A DNA stretch of 64,000 bases, from assembly GCF_001422245.1 (NCBI RefSeq), contig NZ_LMMM01000018.1:477557-541556 (forward strand), given 5' to 3'. Source of the DNA: Rhizobium sp. Leaf262 (lineage in GTDB: Bacteria > Pseudomonadota > Alphaproteobacteria > Rhizobiales > Rhizobiaceae). The translations under genes were made by a program, and so were the position numbers. The stretch's first letter is position 1. Every line of letters begins with the position of its first letter. The notes under the pieces are model-generated. The model did not search any database and was not told the DNA's origin. It worked only from the letters and a program-made list of their open reading frames with translations. Positions 53,401-62,329 of the stretch are shown piece after piece.

Positions 53401-55341
53401 TCAAACTCCCTTGGCTGGCTGGTCTGGATCTTTGTCGTCGGGGTCCCGGCTATCATATGGCGCGTCCTCGACGTGGGTGGCGTCGACACTCCGATCTGGT
53501 CGATCTTCGAAGCTGGCGGGGTCATTTTTGGACGTGACGGTCAGACCCTCCACATCACTGCCGAGGTGATGGGCAAAGATTTCCGCAAGCGTGGCAATGT
53601 CAGGCCGCGGGATTTCGATGTGCGTTTCCAGCCGCCCGGACCGCTTGATGGCATCGTCGATCTGTTCAGGCCGGTTCGTCGCACCGACGATGATCAGACC
53701 CTCGCTTTTCACAGCACCATCCAGCAATTCCAACGCCTTGTTGACGACCGCATTCCAGTAGTCAGCATATTCCCGTTCGGCTGGTTGACGTTTGCCGATG
53801 CCATCGATCTCATCAATGAACAGGATGGACGGCGCTAACGCACGGGCCTCGGCAAAGCTCTTTGCCATCTTGTCGATGACATCATTGAGATGCCCGCCCT
53901 GCAGCCATGTGGAAACGGACGTGACGACCAGGGGCACCTGCAGACTGTTGCACAGCGCCTTTGCAAAGGTCGTTTTGCCGGTGCCGGGCGGTCCTGACAG
54001 CAGCAACTTGGCACTCATGTCAGACCAGGCAAGCGTGCCTGCCAGATAGTCGGCCAGATCGGCCTTGAGATCCAGCGCCCAAGTACTCGCCTTGCCGTAT
54101 CCGGACAGCGTCTCGACAGCGAGCGCCGGTCGATCGCCTTCGCCTGACTCCCGTGGCTGCGGCTGGATAACCTCAGCACCCGACGGCTTGTCACGCTTCC
54201 ACTTGCCACGGTTTTCATTGGGCTTGCCCGAACCGGTGGAGTCCTTCGTGGTCTTTGCCGTCTTTTCTGTCTGCCCTGAAGACGTCTCATCATCATCGTC
54301 GTCATCGCCGTCCTGGGCAGCGATACGATTGCGTTCTGTCAGTGAAGCCAGGACAGCAATCACCGCGCCTGCGCTGCGCCCCGGCCGGAAGGCAAGCACG
54401 ACATCATCGATCGTCAGATAATGTGCGTCAGATGACTTCACCCATTGCTGCAGTGCCTCAAGCCCACTGGCACCATGCACCGTTTCGATCATGGCGCTGA
54501 TGAAGGGGTAGTCGAGCCAGCCGGAAGTAAGATCGATGTCGGCTGCAATGTTGATTTCGGATGGAATGTGGTCGGCACGTTCGGCAATCGCCACGACCGG
54601 ATAATCTCGCGTCAACGCATTGACCAGGCGCCGCTGCAATACGGATGCCGTCAGGCGATGGACGCTCTGCCCCATGAACTGAACATAGATCCGGGACGAT
54701 TGCGCGCTTCCGTCAAAAACACCGTCATCGAAGACATATTCACCATCGATGCCGTTGAGCGCACCACCGGGAATAAAGCCCTGTGTCTCGATCAGCCGCC
54801 GCATCGCCTGTTCGAAGCCTGCGATCGGTGCTTGCAGAGATACGACCGGAGCCGTCATGACGGCAGCGCGCGCAATCCTGGAAAACGGCATGCGACTGTT
54901 TTCGATCGCACGTGACAACACGAGGGCTGCAACGATATTACTGACCAGCGGTGGCCTGCCAGCACGTCCGACGAGACCGACCGCATAGGCACGGCGCGCA
55001 TGATCCATATCCAACGCTGGCTGGTAGCTGGTCCCCTGCTTTCGTGGCAGCAGAAATGGCAAGATCGATGCCAACGGCTTGGTTTCGGTGACGACAATGT
55101 CGGATGCGGGCGGAGGCGGCATGAGATAGCCGCCAAAATTCCGGCGCAGCCATGCAACGTCTCTTTCCGGATTACCGGAGAAACGCGTGGTATCGAACGC
55201 CGGTGCGTAGCGACGCACCACATGCCCGCCGATCTCGACGATTTTTACGTCCAGCAATCCGTTGATATGTGCATTGCGGCGAGCCTCACGCCGGGCAATG
55301 CGTTCAAGGCGACGAACGAACAGACGTGACAGCTTATTCAT
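53401..55341 (-). CDS. AAA+ ATPase, FtsH-like core (other half of a split FtsH)
   Basis: The 646-residue protein has an N-terminal region of about 330 residues with no family match, then an acidic, low-complexity linker (a run of Asp followed by Thr/Lys/Ser, about 345-395). An FtsH-like AAA core follows: Walker A LLSGPPGTGKTTFAKAL (about 450), Walker B ILFIDEIDGIG (about 507), sensor VGATNRPEQIDDAI, and arginine finger RSGRLETHIEIP. After the core comes a 55-residue acidic tail instead of the lid, which is on the next gene. No membrane segment was found. ATG 55341 overlaps the previous gene by 8 bases. The N-terminal region may hold a substrate- or partner-binding function. Confidence 0.87.
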   Translation of the reverse strand: MNKLSRLFVRRLERIARREARRNAHINGLLDVKIVEIGGHVVRRYAPAFDTTRFSGNPERDVAWLRRNFGGYLMPPPPASDIVVTETKPLASILPFLLPRKQGTSYQPALDMDHARRAYAVGLVGRAGRPPLVSNIVAALVLSRAIENSRMPFSRIARAAVMTAPVVSLQAPIAGFEQAMRRLIETQGFIPGGALNGIDGEYVFDDGVFDGSAQSSRIYVQFMGQSVHRLTASVLQRRLVNALTRDYPVVAIAERADHIPSEINIAADIDLTSGWLDYPFISAMIETVHGASGLEALQQWVKSSDAHYLTIDDVVLAFRPGRSAGAVIAVLASLTERNRIAAQDGDDDDDDETSSGQTEKTAKTTKDSTGSGKPNENRGKWKRDKPSGAEVIQPQPRESGEGDRPALAVETLSGYGKASTWALDLKADLADYLAGTLAWSDMSAKLLLSGPPGTGKTTFAKALCNSLQVPLVVTSVSTWLQGGHLNDVIDKMAKSFAEARALAPSILFIDEIDGIGKRQPAEREYADYWNAVVNKALELLDGAVKSEGLIIVGATNRPEQIDDAIKRSGRLETHIEIPRPDIATLAEIFAHHLGSDVEGLTVTSKNDPASFEDRPDRSVDATHVEDAPYDSRDPDDKDPDQPAKGV

Positions 55342-55837
55342 CGGATCCACCTTCCGTTGGCGCGGCAATAATTGCCGTTTGGGGAACCAATGAACCGTCC
55401 CTCGACGGCTTACGGCGTTTCGGCCTACCTGGCCCTGCATGGCGGCGCTCACTCATCAGACGGCGGCCAGCCCGGACCTCGCTAGAATGCGCATTGACGG
55501 CATCTGGCGCGTACGGGTCTGCAACATCGCCATTGCGTCGCACGAGCCAGTCCATCAGCAGGCAGCAGGTCGGATCACCGTGCGCGGCATGGTCCTGCAA
55601 TCGGCTCATGATCGTATCCGGCAGGGTGCCAACCATCCCGCCCTGCTGTCTCAGATGGCACAGTGCCAGTCCGATGAGCAGAGCCGGATCATCGGCAAGC
55701 ATCTGGACACGACGGAGTTCGGGATGACTAAGGATGATGCCGTCGGCAGGACGGCGACTAAGGGTCGGGTAGAGAGAGGACAAGATAGGCTCGCAGTGCA
55801 CGCGCGCGGGCATATCCGAATGAGTGTCGGAAGACAT
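55334..55837 (-). CDS. Hypothetical protein coupled to the AAA+ gene
   Basis: The 167-residue protein matches no family I know. The first 110 residues look helical (ILSHPELRRVQMLADDPALL, LPDTIMSRLQDHAAHGDPTC), the rest is basic and proline-rich (HAGPGRPKRRKPSRDG). AAGGAG lies 5 bases before the ATG at 55837, and its stop overlaps the AAA+ start by 8 bases, so the two are co-translated. It could be an adaptor or an antagonist of the protease; this is inference from position. Confidence 0.7.
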   Translation of the reverse strand: MSSDTHSDMPARVHCEPILSSLYPTLSRRPADGIILSHPELRRVQMLADDPALLIGLALCHLRQQGGMVGTLPDTIMSRLQDHAAHGDPTCCLLMDWLVRRNGDVADPYAPDAVNAHSSEVRAGRRLMSERRHAGPGRPKRRKPSRDGSLVPQTAIIAAPTEGGSDE

Positions 55838-55978
55838 GACGGCTCCTTGGCCAGACAGCAATCGGTCCGGCGCCAGTGAAGATGAAGGAATGGTGGGGAA
55901 TTCACGGTTCCAGGCCGCGACAACCCTTGCCTGCTGCCCGACGACAAGCGTCAGGAAGCGGCGGACGATGTCAGGGGA

Positions 55979-57133
55979 TCAGTGCGCCACAGGACGGCGC
56001 GCAAAGCCAACCCGGATGTAGGTCGGTTTCGATCCGTCTTCGTGATCATCATCCTGATCGCCATTGAGCGGGTCGATGGTATCGGGGCCAACATCGTCAG
56101 AACCGCGATCCTCATTTTGAGAGAGCACAGCCTGACCTTCTCTATGGGACCTGCTCGAACCGCTGAGATCGATGCGAGAGCGGACGGCCGGATACGACGA
56201 GGCGACCCCGGTTGGCAGGTCGGACACGGGCTGATCGTAGATACCAATCGCCTTGCGTGCCTCCGCCTCAAGAAGTTGCTGGACCTTGCGACCAAAACGC
56301 AGACGCAACTGCGCCATGCAGGCGGCGACACCGTCGATTTCGAGCAGGTCGTCGATCTCGGACAAAGCCCATACCCCATTGGCATGGTTGCTCGGGCGGC
56401 TGGCACCATCCACGATCGCCACTTCGACCGTGTCGACCATCAGACGCTTGTGATGCTTGTAGAGCCAGTCGGGCAGAACCATTGCTGACGCCATCATCTT
56501 CATCTTCAACTCTTCGAGACGGCTGGTGTCGCCGTAAGAAGCGAGCGATCGCTTGAGGTCGAGAATGTAGGCGGTGTGCCGGATGCGGTTCACGACGATC
56601 AGGTCGGGCGTGTAGGTTCCCTTGGCCGGTGCCTCGCAATCAAGCTTTATGCCGTCGAGTGAAGACCAGTCATTGCCGGACACAGCTTCCATCGCAGCCT
56701 TGACGAGCGGCAGTTTGAGCGACTGGGTCAGAACGGTGATGTTGGGATTGGTCTTGGCCAGGCGCTCGACAGCCTGTTCCAGAAGCTTGCCTTCCCGGAA
56801 CGATACGGCGCGAACGAGTGAGGCGATGTGAACATAGTGGCCAAGGATCTCGTCTTCGACAGGTTCGCCATCGGCGATTGCGGCGATGGCGCGATCAATC
56901 AGCAGATCGAGGTCATCGGCGACATCGGAAAAGCGAACCAGGTGCGGATGGCGGCGCAGCACGGCAGGTTCGAGAGCGGCATGCATGGTCGCAATCGAGT
57001 CACGGCCATAGCCGTAGGGCCGCTGACGCGATCCGTTGTACCGGGCGACAGCAGGCGCGCTGCCGTTGGCGCTCAGATGGGTGGTCGAACGAAGAACTTC
57101 CCCGGTTGAGGGGATGGATGTAAACGTGGTCAT
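55979..57133 (-). CDS. PD-(D/E)xK-nuclease-like protein
   Basis: The 384-residue protein has at about 170-205 the pattern T-P-D-L-I-V-V-N ... Y-I-L-D-L-K-R, which fits the PD-(D/E)xK nuclease core (Asp, then D-x-K on the next strand). An N-terminal helical half (RHPHLVRFSDVADDLDLLID) and a charged C-terminal tail flank it. If catalytic, it would cut DNA or RNA; many such folds are inactive or have other roles. AAGGA lies 9 bases before the ATG at 57133. It reads into the 167-residue gene after 141 bases. Its location in a recombinase island with a split protease suggests a defence or mobile-element maintenance role, not proven. Confidence 0.6.
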   Translation of the reverse strand: MTTFTSIPSTGEVLRSTTHLSANGSAPAVARYNGSRQRPYGYGRDSIATMHAALEPAVLRRHPHLVRFSDVADDLDLLIDRAIAAIADGEPVEDEILGHYVHIASLVRAVSFREGKLLEQAVERLAKTNPNITVLTQSLKLPLVKAAMEAVSGNDWSSLDGIKLDCEAPAKGTYTPDLIVVNRIRHTAYILDLKRSLASYGDTSRLEELKMKMMASAMVLPDWLYKHHKRLMVDTVEVAIVDGASRPSNHANGVWALSEIDDLLEIDGVAACMAQLRLRFGRKVQQLLEAEARKAIGIYDQPVSDLPTGVASSYPAVRSRIDLSGSSRSHREGQAVLSQNEDRGSDDVGPDTIDPLNGDQDDDHEDGSKPTYIRVGFARRPVAH

Positions 57134-57387
57134 AGCCCGATTCCTTTTTGCGAAGGCTTGAGGGTCAGGCCCTTGTCGATGTTTGCAGCATCGGCTTGGG
57201 CCGTTTTGTCCCAGTCATCTGGAACGCCCTTAACCTGGCAGGACCGGCGCTCGGGCTCAAGGTCCCAAACCAACAAAAAAGAACAAAGCCGGTACAAGGT
57301 TAACAGCGGGCTCACGATTGACAATCGCGCCTTCACCACGTCGATCTGCAAATCCGCCTTCGAGGATTTTCGCGGTCGCCGCGCCAA
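57130..57387 (-). CDS. Possible small protein coupled to the PD-(D/E)xK-like gene
   Basis: An 85-codon frame whose TGA overlaps the next ATG (ATGA, 57130-57133), as in translationally coupled genes. It would start with TTG at 57387, with no clear ribosome site, just after the terminator of the preceding gene. The product is basic at first (ARRPRKSSKADLQ) with one hydrophobic stretch (SPLLTLYRLCSFLLVW). No family match; it may not be real. Confidence 0.35.
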   Translation of the reverse strand: MARRPRKSSKADLQIDVVKARLSIVSPLLTLYRLCSFLLVWDLEPERRSCQVKGVPDDWDKTAQADAANIDKGLTLKPSQKGIGL

Positions 57388-57420
57388 CTCAATTCAGCCG
57401 TTAGAAGCGGGCAAAAAGAA

Positions 57421-57445
57421 AGGGCCGACAAGCGGCCCTCTCGAA
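57421..57445 (-). terminator. Rho-independent terminator after the DUF3102-like gene
   Basis: Read leftward the stem AGGGCCG / CGGCCCT (5-base loop) is followed by TTCTTTTTG. It lies 40 bases past the stop of the gene at 57485-58591, so the downstream cluster is probably read from its own promoter or by read-through. Confidence 0.7.
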
Positions 57446-57484
57446 TGTTGACTGGAAGGCGCAAGCCGCTATCCATGGTGGAGT

Positions 57485-58591
57485 TCATGCCATCACGGCA
57501 GTTGGCGGATCCACGTCTTCTGATGCGTTCACATCAATGACATCGCTTGCATCGATCTCGACGGCGAGTGGCGGCACGATATTGATCTGCGCACGGGTCG
57601 CCGTTGGTTCGGCACCCTCGGCCACCCCGTCCGGAGCGCCCTCGCTCAGATCAGAGATCTCCGCCCGTTCGCTCGCAACTGCAGCCGTCGGTCTTTCCAG
57701 CGGCCACTTCGGTTTGCGTTCCTTGGAGACCACCCAGAGCAAGACCGGCAGGACTTCAAGCTGCAACCAGTCCCGCATACCGCCCGACTTCGGCCACTGC
57801 TCAACACCTCCCAGTTTATAGAGGATGTCATGGACCCGCGCCCATTCGCTCGACTTCGGGAACGTCATGGCACGAGCGTTGCAACGCAACTCAGTTTCCG
57901 TCTCGACAAACAGCGCCAGGTTTGTCAGTTCGAGCCGGGCAACACGGGAAAGGTCCTGAACCTCCTTGGCGAGCGCCTCCTTGATGACGCGTTTCTGCGA
58001 CAGGGCCTCTTCGATTGCCCGGCAGATTGCCACGATATCGTCGATGAACACTTTCAGGCCATCGCGGCTCTTGAGCGCGATCAGAGCCTTCAGTCCGGTC
58101 AAGCCGCCGACCGAGAACTGATCATTCCGTTTCCCGTCGTCTTCGTCCTCGTGGGTACTGGCCATGATCGTCTTCACATCGGCAACCTTTAGACGGCCGG
58201 CCTCATTTGCGAAAGCGATCGCCTCGGCGATCTGGTCCTCAGTCGCTGATGACAGGTGGAACAGCACGGTTGATCCAACCGAAAGATCAACCAGTTCATC
58301 ACGGCAGAACCCGAGGTTGCGGAACACCGCCATGTAATTGCGGGCGCTGCGTGCTTTCAGGTTACAGCGGATGTCGACCCACCTATTGAACGTACCCTCA
58401 GGCAGGATCGCGGCCACTTGCGCCAGATGATCGCCAAGTTCGAAGGTCTGTTCCGTCGTGCGGCGGCCAAGCTCATGGATGCGGGACGCCGTGTCCTCCA
58501 GTTTTGTATATACGGCGGTCGGGATGTCCATATCCGCATAAAAAGCGGCGGAAGAAGCGGCGGCAGTCTTGATTTGCTGAGTTGAGGTCAT
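57485..58591 (-). CDS. DUF3102-like protein
   Basis: The 368-residue protein has, at about 30-90, a DUF3102-type segment: RIHELGRRTTEQTFELGDHL, then GTFNRWVDIRCNLKARSARNYM, the pattern of a helix-turn-helix-bearing plasmid or phage protein domain. The C-terminal half is helical with no assigned function, and the tail is acidic and Ala/Pro-rich. Similar proteins occur on plasmids and islands and may bind DNA. GGAG precedes the ATG at 58591. It faces an 850-base AT-rich region and the divergent 111-residue gene, so it may bind there. Confidence 0.65.
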   Translation of the reverse strand: MTSTQQIKTAAASSAAFYADMDIPTAVYTKLEDTASRIHELGRRTTEQTFELGDHLAQVAAILPEGTFNRWVDIRCNLKARSARNYMAVFRNLGFCRDELVDLSVGSTVLFHLSSATEDQIAEAIAFANEAGRLKVADVKTIMASTHEDEDDGKRNDQFSVGGLTGLKALIALKSRDGLKVFIDDIVAICRAIEEALSQKRVIKEALAKEVQDLSRVARLELTNLALFVETETELRCNARAMTFPKSSEWARVHDILYKLGGVEQWPKSGGMRDWLQLEVLPVLLWVVSKERKPKWPLERPTAAVASERAEISDLSEGAPDGVAEGAEPTATRAQINIVPPLAVEIDASDVIDVNASEDVDPPTAVMA

Positions 58592-59439
58592 TTTGTGTCT
58601 CCAGTTGTTGCTACGGGCATCCGATCAGTCTAAATGACCGGACACACCTATTTTACTGCACAAACCGTAAACAACAAAACGCAAGTATTCCCACTTTGAT
58701 GTATAAATTGAATATATCTATTCAATATGACGGTTTTTAAAAAGTAAATATCCTTACTATATTGATATCTACGCTATAATAATAATTTTCTTGCTATAAG
58801 TTAAAATTATTTTCAGGACTCTAATCTATCGTTACCTGCGTCAAACCAACATAAATTTGGCACTCAATCCTCAAACATTCGAATATCGGCGCATTTTAGG
58901 CCGTTCCTACGTATAGTCCGGAAGCCGCCAGCCTTGTTGAAGTAACGTCCTATTGTCTTTTGAGGCGCCGCGATCCACCTCTTCGCAACACTCAATCTGC
59001 AGCCAGAAACGCAAACGACGGCTCGCGACGAACGTTTGGAAGATCATCTTACGGTTATGGTCGGAGCAATACTGAACAGTGGCCCCGCTGCAGACAACAT
59101 CGATGCGGCGTGATGTCCATCACTAGCTCGCAAGTCTGATCAGGTCGCGATCCATCGATGCAGATTGCCAGCACGTTGAGACAAATTGCGCTCATTCGAT
59201 TCTCGGTTCTGGATTTCTGATTCAGACCGCTGGATGTGCGATTCTGCAAACAGCGTTTGTTGCCAACACCTCATCTCGACTTGCTTCAACTTGCCCGCAA
59301 CTCGTCTCAAATTGCGCATCGATGATTCAAAACTCTGGAAAAACGATTCATAAACCGGGATTTGCGATTCCTGTGCAAACGGCGTTGCGGCTCGTGCTGG
59401 CATCTGACATGCGTGGCCTGTCGGTCGGAGAAAGACACT
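58592..59439. other. Long AT-rich intergenic region of the island
   Basis: No gene is supported; a 199-codon minus-strand frame at 59140-59739 overlaps the 111-residue gene and is a shadow. Bases 58660-58870 are very AT-rich (promoter- or origin-like). Bases 59182-59387 hold an imperfect tandem repeat with clustered GANTC sites. Confidence 0.5.
59182..59387. repeat. Imperfect tandem repeat with clustered GANTC sites
   Basis: Two units of about 75-80 bases, from 59182 and from 59308, share CAAATTGCGC, then GATTC, TCTGGA, GATTCA, TGCGATTC and GCAAAC(A/G)GCGTT in the same order. Six GATTC sites (a form of GANTC, the CcrM methylation target of alphaproteobacteria) fall within about 180 bases. 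Between the units CTCGACTTGC, TTCAACTTGC and CTCAAATTGC recur. Confidence 0.6.
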
Positions 59440-59775
59440 ATGCCAAGAAAGTCGGATGATGCCCGCAACGGTGAACAGCGCAAGCGGCAGCAGAAGTTGC
59501 GTGACGCGAATCGCAAGGCAAAGAGACCGGGCCGTGACGACATCGCGCGCGTCGCGCTTTACTGGATGATTTCCAACATGTCGGCCAAGGGGACGGCTGA
59601 GGTTCTGGAGGAGTTTCAGGACCGGATCGTCACCATGCTGTCCGAGCAGGGTTTCGACACCCGCGAGAGCGAGGTCGTGCTCGACGAACTCGTCCACAAA
59701 TACAGCAAAGGCGGCCTGCCGTTTCGTCGCAAGGTTCACCTGCTCTATTCTGACGATGCCGATCGGGACACGTGA
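59440..59775 (+). CDS. Small hypothetical protein of the island
   Basis: A 111-residue protein with a basic N-terminal third (ARNGEQRKRQQKLRDANRKA) and a helical rest (YWMISNMSAKGTAEVLEEFQ, DTRESEVVLDELVHKY). GGAG lies 9 bases before the ATG at 59440; the frame upstream is open but not conserved-looking. It is divergent from the DUF3102-like gene across the long regulatory gap. No family is recognised; a nucleic-acid-binding role is suggested only by charge. Confidence 0.6.
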   Translation: MPRKSDDARNGEQRKRQQKLRDANRKAKRPGRDDIARVALYWMISNMSAKGTAEVLEEFQDRIVTMLSEQGFDTRESEVVLDELVHKYSKGGLPFRRKVHLLYSDDADRDT

Positions 59776-60463
59776 AGCGGATCCCTACCCTTCCTGATTG
59801 CGCCCCCCGCCATCCATCATTCGATGGCAATCCACGCCTAACGGCGTTTGCCCATTTTACGGCATCTCCCCCCATTACTTCTTATAACGCCGTTCGATTC
59901 TGAATCGGATTTCCAGAGGATTTTGGTGCTCGCCGGGAATAACCGAGACCGCTTCGTAGTCCGAAGTAGATCTTATGCCGGGCGATAATTCAGTAAAACT
60001 CTAATGAATGCCGTTACATGTCTTTCAGCATCAAAGCAAAAAAAGCGGCTCGCGCCGAGAAGATGCGATTGACCGCAATGGATCCTCCGTTCATACGGCA
60101 ATTAGCCGAAGCAAATTGCCAAGGCCGGAATGCGCACCGACTGTACTTCTTGCAAAGTCCGGTTGGGGTTTTGATGACATTGATAGACATCCTGGGACGG
60201 ACAACGCAAGAATAACTCCCGGCGCCAATCTTCACCCCGTAATGAAGAAAGGTGATTTTTTAAAACCAGATGACTTCCGTCGCGGTACCGGGAAACGACC
60301 GGCGGAAACAGAGATCGAGTTGAAGAGCAGCCTGCATCACCTTATTCCGTGTGGTGAGCTCAAGCAGGCATTATAAAAGGGATCGAGGGCGAGCGGGCGC
60401 CTGAGGGATCCATAGTGGCGAGCGCATTCCTTCAAATCCACTCTGGACCCGAAGGACCAAAAA
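59776..60463. other. Intergenic region, no supported gene
   Basis: A 65-codon frame at 60018-60215 lacks a ribosome site. Nothing else is convincing. The promoter of the gene at 60464 must lie at its right end. Confidence 0.4.
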
Positions 60464-61243
60464 GTGCCCAAACTCAACAATCATGCTCCTACCCCAGGAG
60501 CAATTAAGACCCGTTACCTCCACGACGCCATCAACGATACCAAATCCCGCCTGTATTCCGCCACTGGTGTCATTGCGTCCATCACTGGTCTAACCGTATC
60601 CCAGGTGAATGATGCTGTCCGCCAGGTGCTCTACGGCACGGACTGGCTCGACTTCCCATACACGCCCGCAATCAAGCGCGTGCGTCATGGCGAAATCAAG
60701 CGCACCTTTCATCTGCTCGGATATGTCGGAGAGTGGCGTAACCTCACTGGCAAACCCACGCTGGCGGCCTATCTAAAGGACCGCACTGGCGCTGAGCGCG
60801 ATCATCCTTGTGTCTTGTCCCTGAGCACGCACTACGTTGCTGTAAGCGGCGGTCTCTTCTGCGATGTCGCCAGCCGCGGTGTCGTGGTGGACATCGATGA
60901 GGCAAAGGGACGTCGCAAAAGGGTAGACCGCGTTTTGGTGCTGACCAAGCGCGTCGCACCAACTCCCATCTTTTCAAGGGTGGCGATCGGCTACACCAAG
61001 AAGACGGGTGCAGGTGGCAAATTGGATCAGCTTTTCCGTAAAGCGATCAAGGCTGAGACGGGAGCGATCCGCGTCAAGATCACGCCGAACGAAGTCTTCA
61101 TCATTCGTCACGACGAGAGTGGTTGGTACTGGCTGGGTAGCCGCAACAGCGTCGAGGACCTGATCCTGAGACCGCAGCCGAACGGCCGTCTTCGTGGCGA
61201 CACGGACGAAGCCGCGAGCTACCGTAAAGCCATGGGCGAATAG
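60464..61243 (+). CDS. Hypothetical protein upstream of the recombinases
   Basis: A 259-residue protein with a possible helix-turn-helix (IASITGLTVSQVNDAVRQVL, about 37-56) near the start. A central segment with His in LSLSTHYVAVSGGLFCD resembles the His-containing strand of papain-like or C39-like folds, but no catalytic Cys could be placed. AAGGA lies 7 bases before the GTG at 60464. It is followed by a hairpin and the first recombinase gene. Function unknown; a recombination accessory factor is one option. Confidence 0.6.
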   Translation: MPKLNNHAPTPGAIKTRYLHDAINDTKSRLYSATGVIASITGLTVSQVNDAVRQVLYGTDWLDFPYTPAIKRVRHGEIKRTFHLLGYVGEWRNLTGKPTLAAYLKDRTGAERDHPCVLSLSTHYVAVSGGLFCDVASRGVVVDIDEAKGRRKRVDRVLVLTKRVAPTPIFSRVAIGYTKKTGAGGKLDQLFRKAIKAETGAIRVKITPNEVFIIRHDESGWYWLGSRNSVEDLILRPQPNGRLRGDTDEAASYRKAMGE

Positions 61244-61262
61244 CACCGAGCAAGCAGGTGTC

Positions 61263-61285
61263 GTCGCGGCAATCATTGCCGCGAC
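61263..61285 (+). terminator. Hairpin between the 259-residue gene and the first recombinase
   Basis: GTCGCGGCAA and TTGCCGCGAC form a perfect 10-bp stem with a 3-base loop, 20 bases past the stop. No long T-tract follows. Confidence 0.55.
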
Positions 61286-61395
61286 CTTCTGCTCTGCCGC
61301 CAGGCCTTGATGGCTTGGCGACTTGCCCGGGCTCCCAAGCGGCCTGCGCCAGGTTAGCATGTCCTCAATTCGTCACCTTACGCTGTGAGAATACT

Positions 61396-62244
61396 ATGAC
61401 AAAGAAAGTCCTCATTTATCTCCGCAATTCGAGCGACACGTTGCGCACCGCATGCGCCGAATCGCAGCTCTATTACGCGAAGTCCTTCGTCAAAAAGAAG
61501 GGCTGGGAACCGGAACTGATCTGCCGCGATGAAGACATCGGCGAAGTTGTCTTCACGGCCCAACCCGGTGTCCAGAAACTCCTGGAAGAGCTAGATGTCG
61601 GCTCAATCGACGTCATCCTTTGCCATACCCTGGATCGCTTATGCTCGCGCTTGGCCGTTGCAGTTCGGCTGATGAATGATCTCAAAAGGAAAGGCATCGA
61701 GCTCTGGGCTGCCGATCCGGGTATCCGGATCAAGACCAACGATCTAATCGATTACTACACTAGTGATGTAGGTACACCGATCAGAGGCAGTCGCAATCGC
61801 TCGCAGATGCCTGATGACCTTTATGAGGTGGAACACCTGGTTCCCCTTGCATACGGCTATTGCTACACCGGCGCATACAACAACGATCAGCAGTACATTT
61901 TCGGTTTCCAGGTACCTGAACCGGGGACCGCAGAAATCGTCCAGCGAATTTTCCAGATGTACGCCGATGGAATGTCGCCGGCAAAAATTGCGACAATCTT
62001 CGAATCGGAAGGTGTCCCCGGCCCTTGTGACCGCAAATGGAGTGGCGCCACCATCCGCGGCGACCGCGCTCGTCGCACAGGCATCCTCAACGACGAAATC
62101 TATATAGGTCGCTCGTGGGTCCCTGGCCGGAACTTCGTGTCTGCGTACGCACTGCGCATCATCACGGATGAGCTCTGGAGCCGCGTCAAGCTGCGCCAGA
62201 GCTTTGCGGCTCGGGGCGCTGCAGGATCCCCATCCCGGCCTTAG
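61396..62244 (+). CDS. Serine recombinase, short form without zinc ribbon
   Basis: The 282-residue protein has an N-terminal resolvase/invertase domain (VLIYLRNSSD with Ser12, HTLDRLCSRLAVAVRLMNDL) and a recombinase domain (FQMYADGMSPAKIATIFESE, GVPGP, LNDEIYIGR). Compared with the second recombinase, the catalytic region is altered: DRLSRD reads DRLCSR and YARYS reads YLRNS. The C-terminal zinc ribbon and coiled-coil are absent. It may be inactive, act as a partner subunit, or work in only one direction. The ATG at 61396 has only weak GAGA upstream. Confidence 0.8.
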   Translation: MTKKVLIYLRNSSDTLRTACAESQLYYAKSFVKKKGWEPELICRDEDIGEVVFTAQPGVQKLLEELDVGSIDVILCHTLDRLCSRLAVAVRLMNDLKRKGIELWAADPGIRIKTNDLIDYYTSDVGTPIRGSRNRSQMPDDLYEVEHLVPLAYGYCYTGAYNNDQQYIFGFQVPEPGTAEIVQRIFQMYADGMSPAKIATIFESEGVPGPCDRKWSGATIRGDRARRTGILNDEIYIGRSWVPGRNFVSAYALRIITDELWSRVKLRQSFAARGAAGSPSRP

Positions 62245-62266
62245 TGCAGCGTCGAAAGGAACAGAT

Positions 62267-62297
62267 GCAGACTGGCCGACCACATCGGCCAGTCTGC
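62267..62297 (+). terminator. Strong hairpin between the two recombinase genes
   Basis: GCAGACTGGCCGA and TCGGCCAGTCTGC form a perfect 13-bp stem with a 5-base loop (CCACA). No T-tract follows, so it may be a terminator, a translation-control hairpin or a recombination site arm. Confidence 0.5.
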
Positions 62298-62329
62298 ACA
62301 ATCACAATACTGAAGATGGAATTCAGCAC

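Noticed and set aside
59140..59739. 199-codon minus-strand frame over the tandem repeat
   Set aside because: It overlaps the better-supported 111-residue gene; its repeated peptide pattern only mirrors the DNA repeat.
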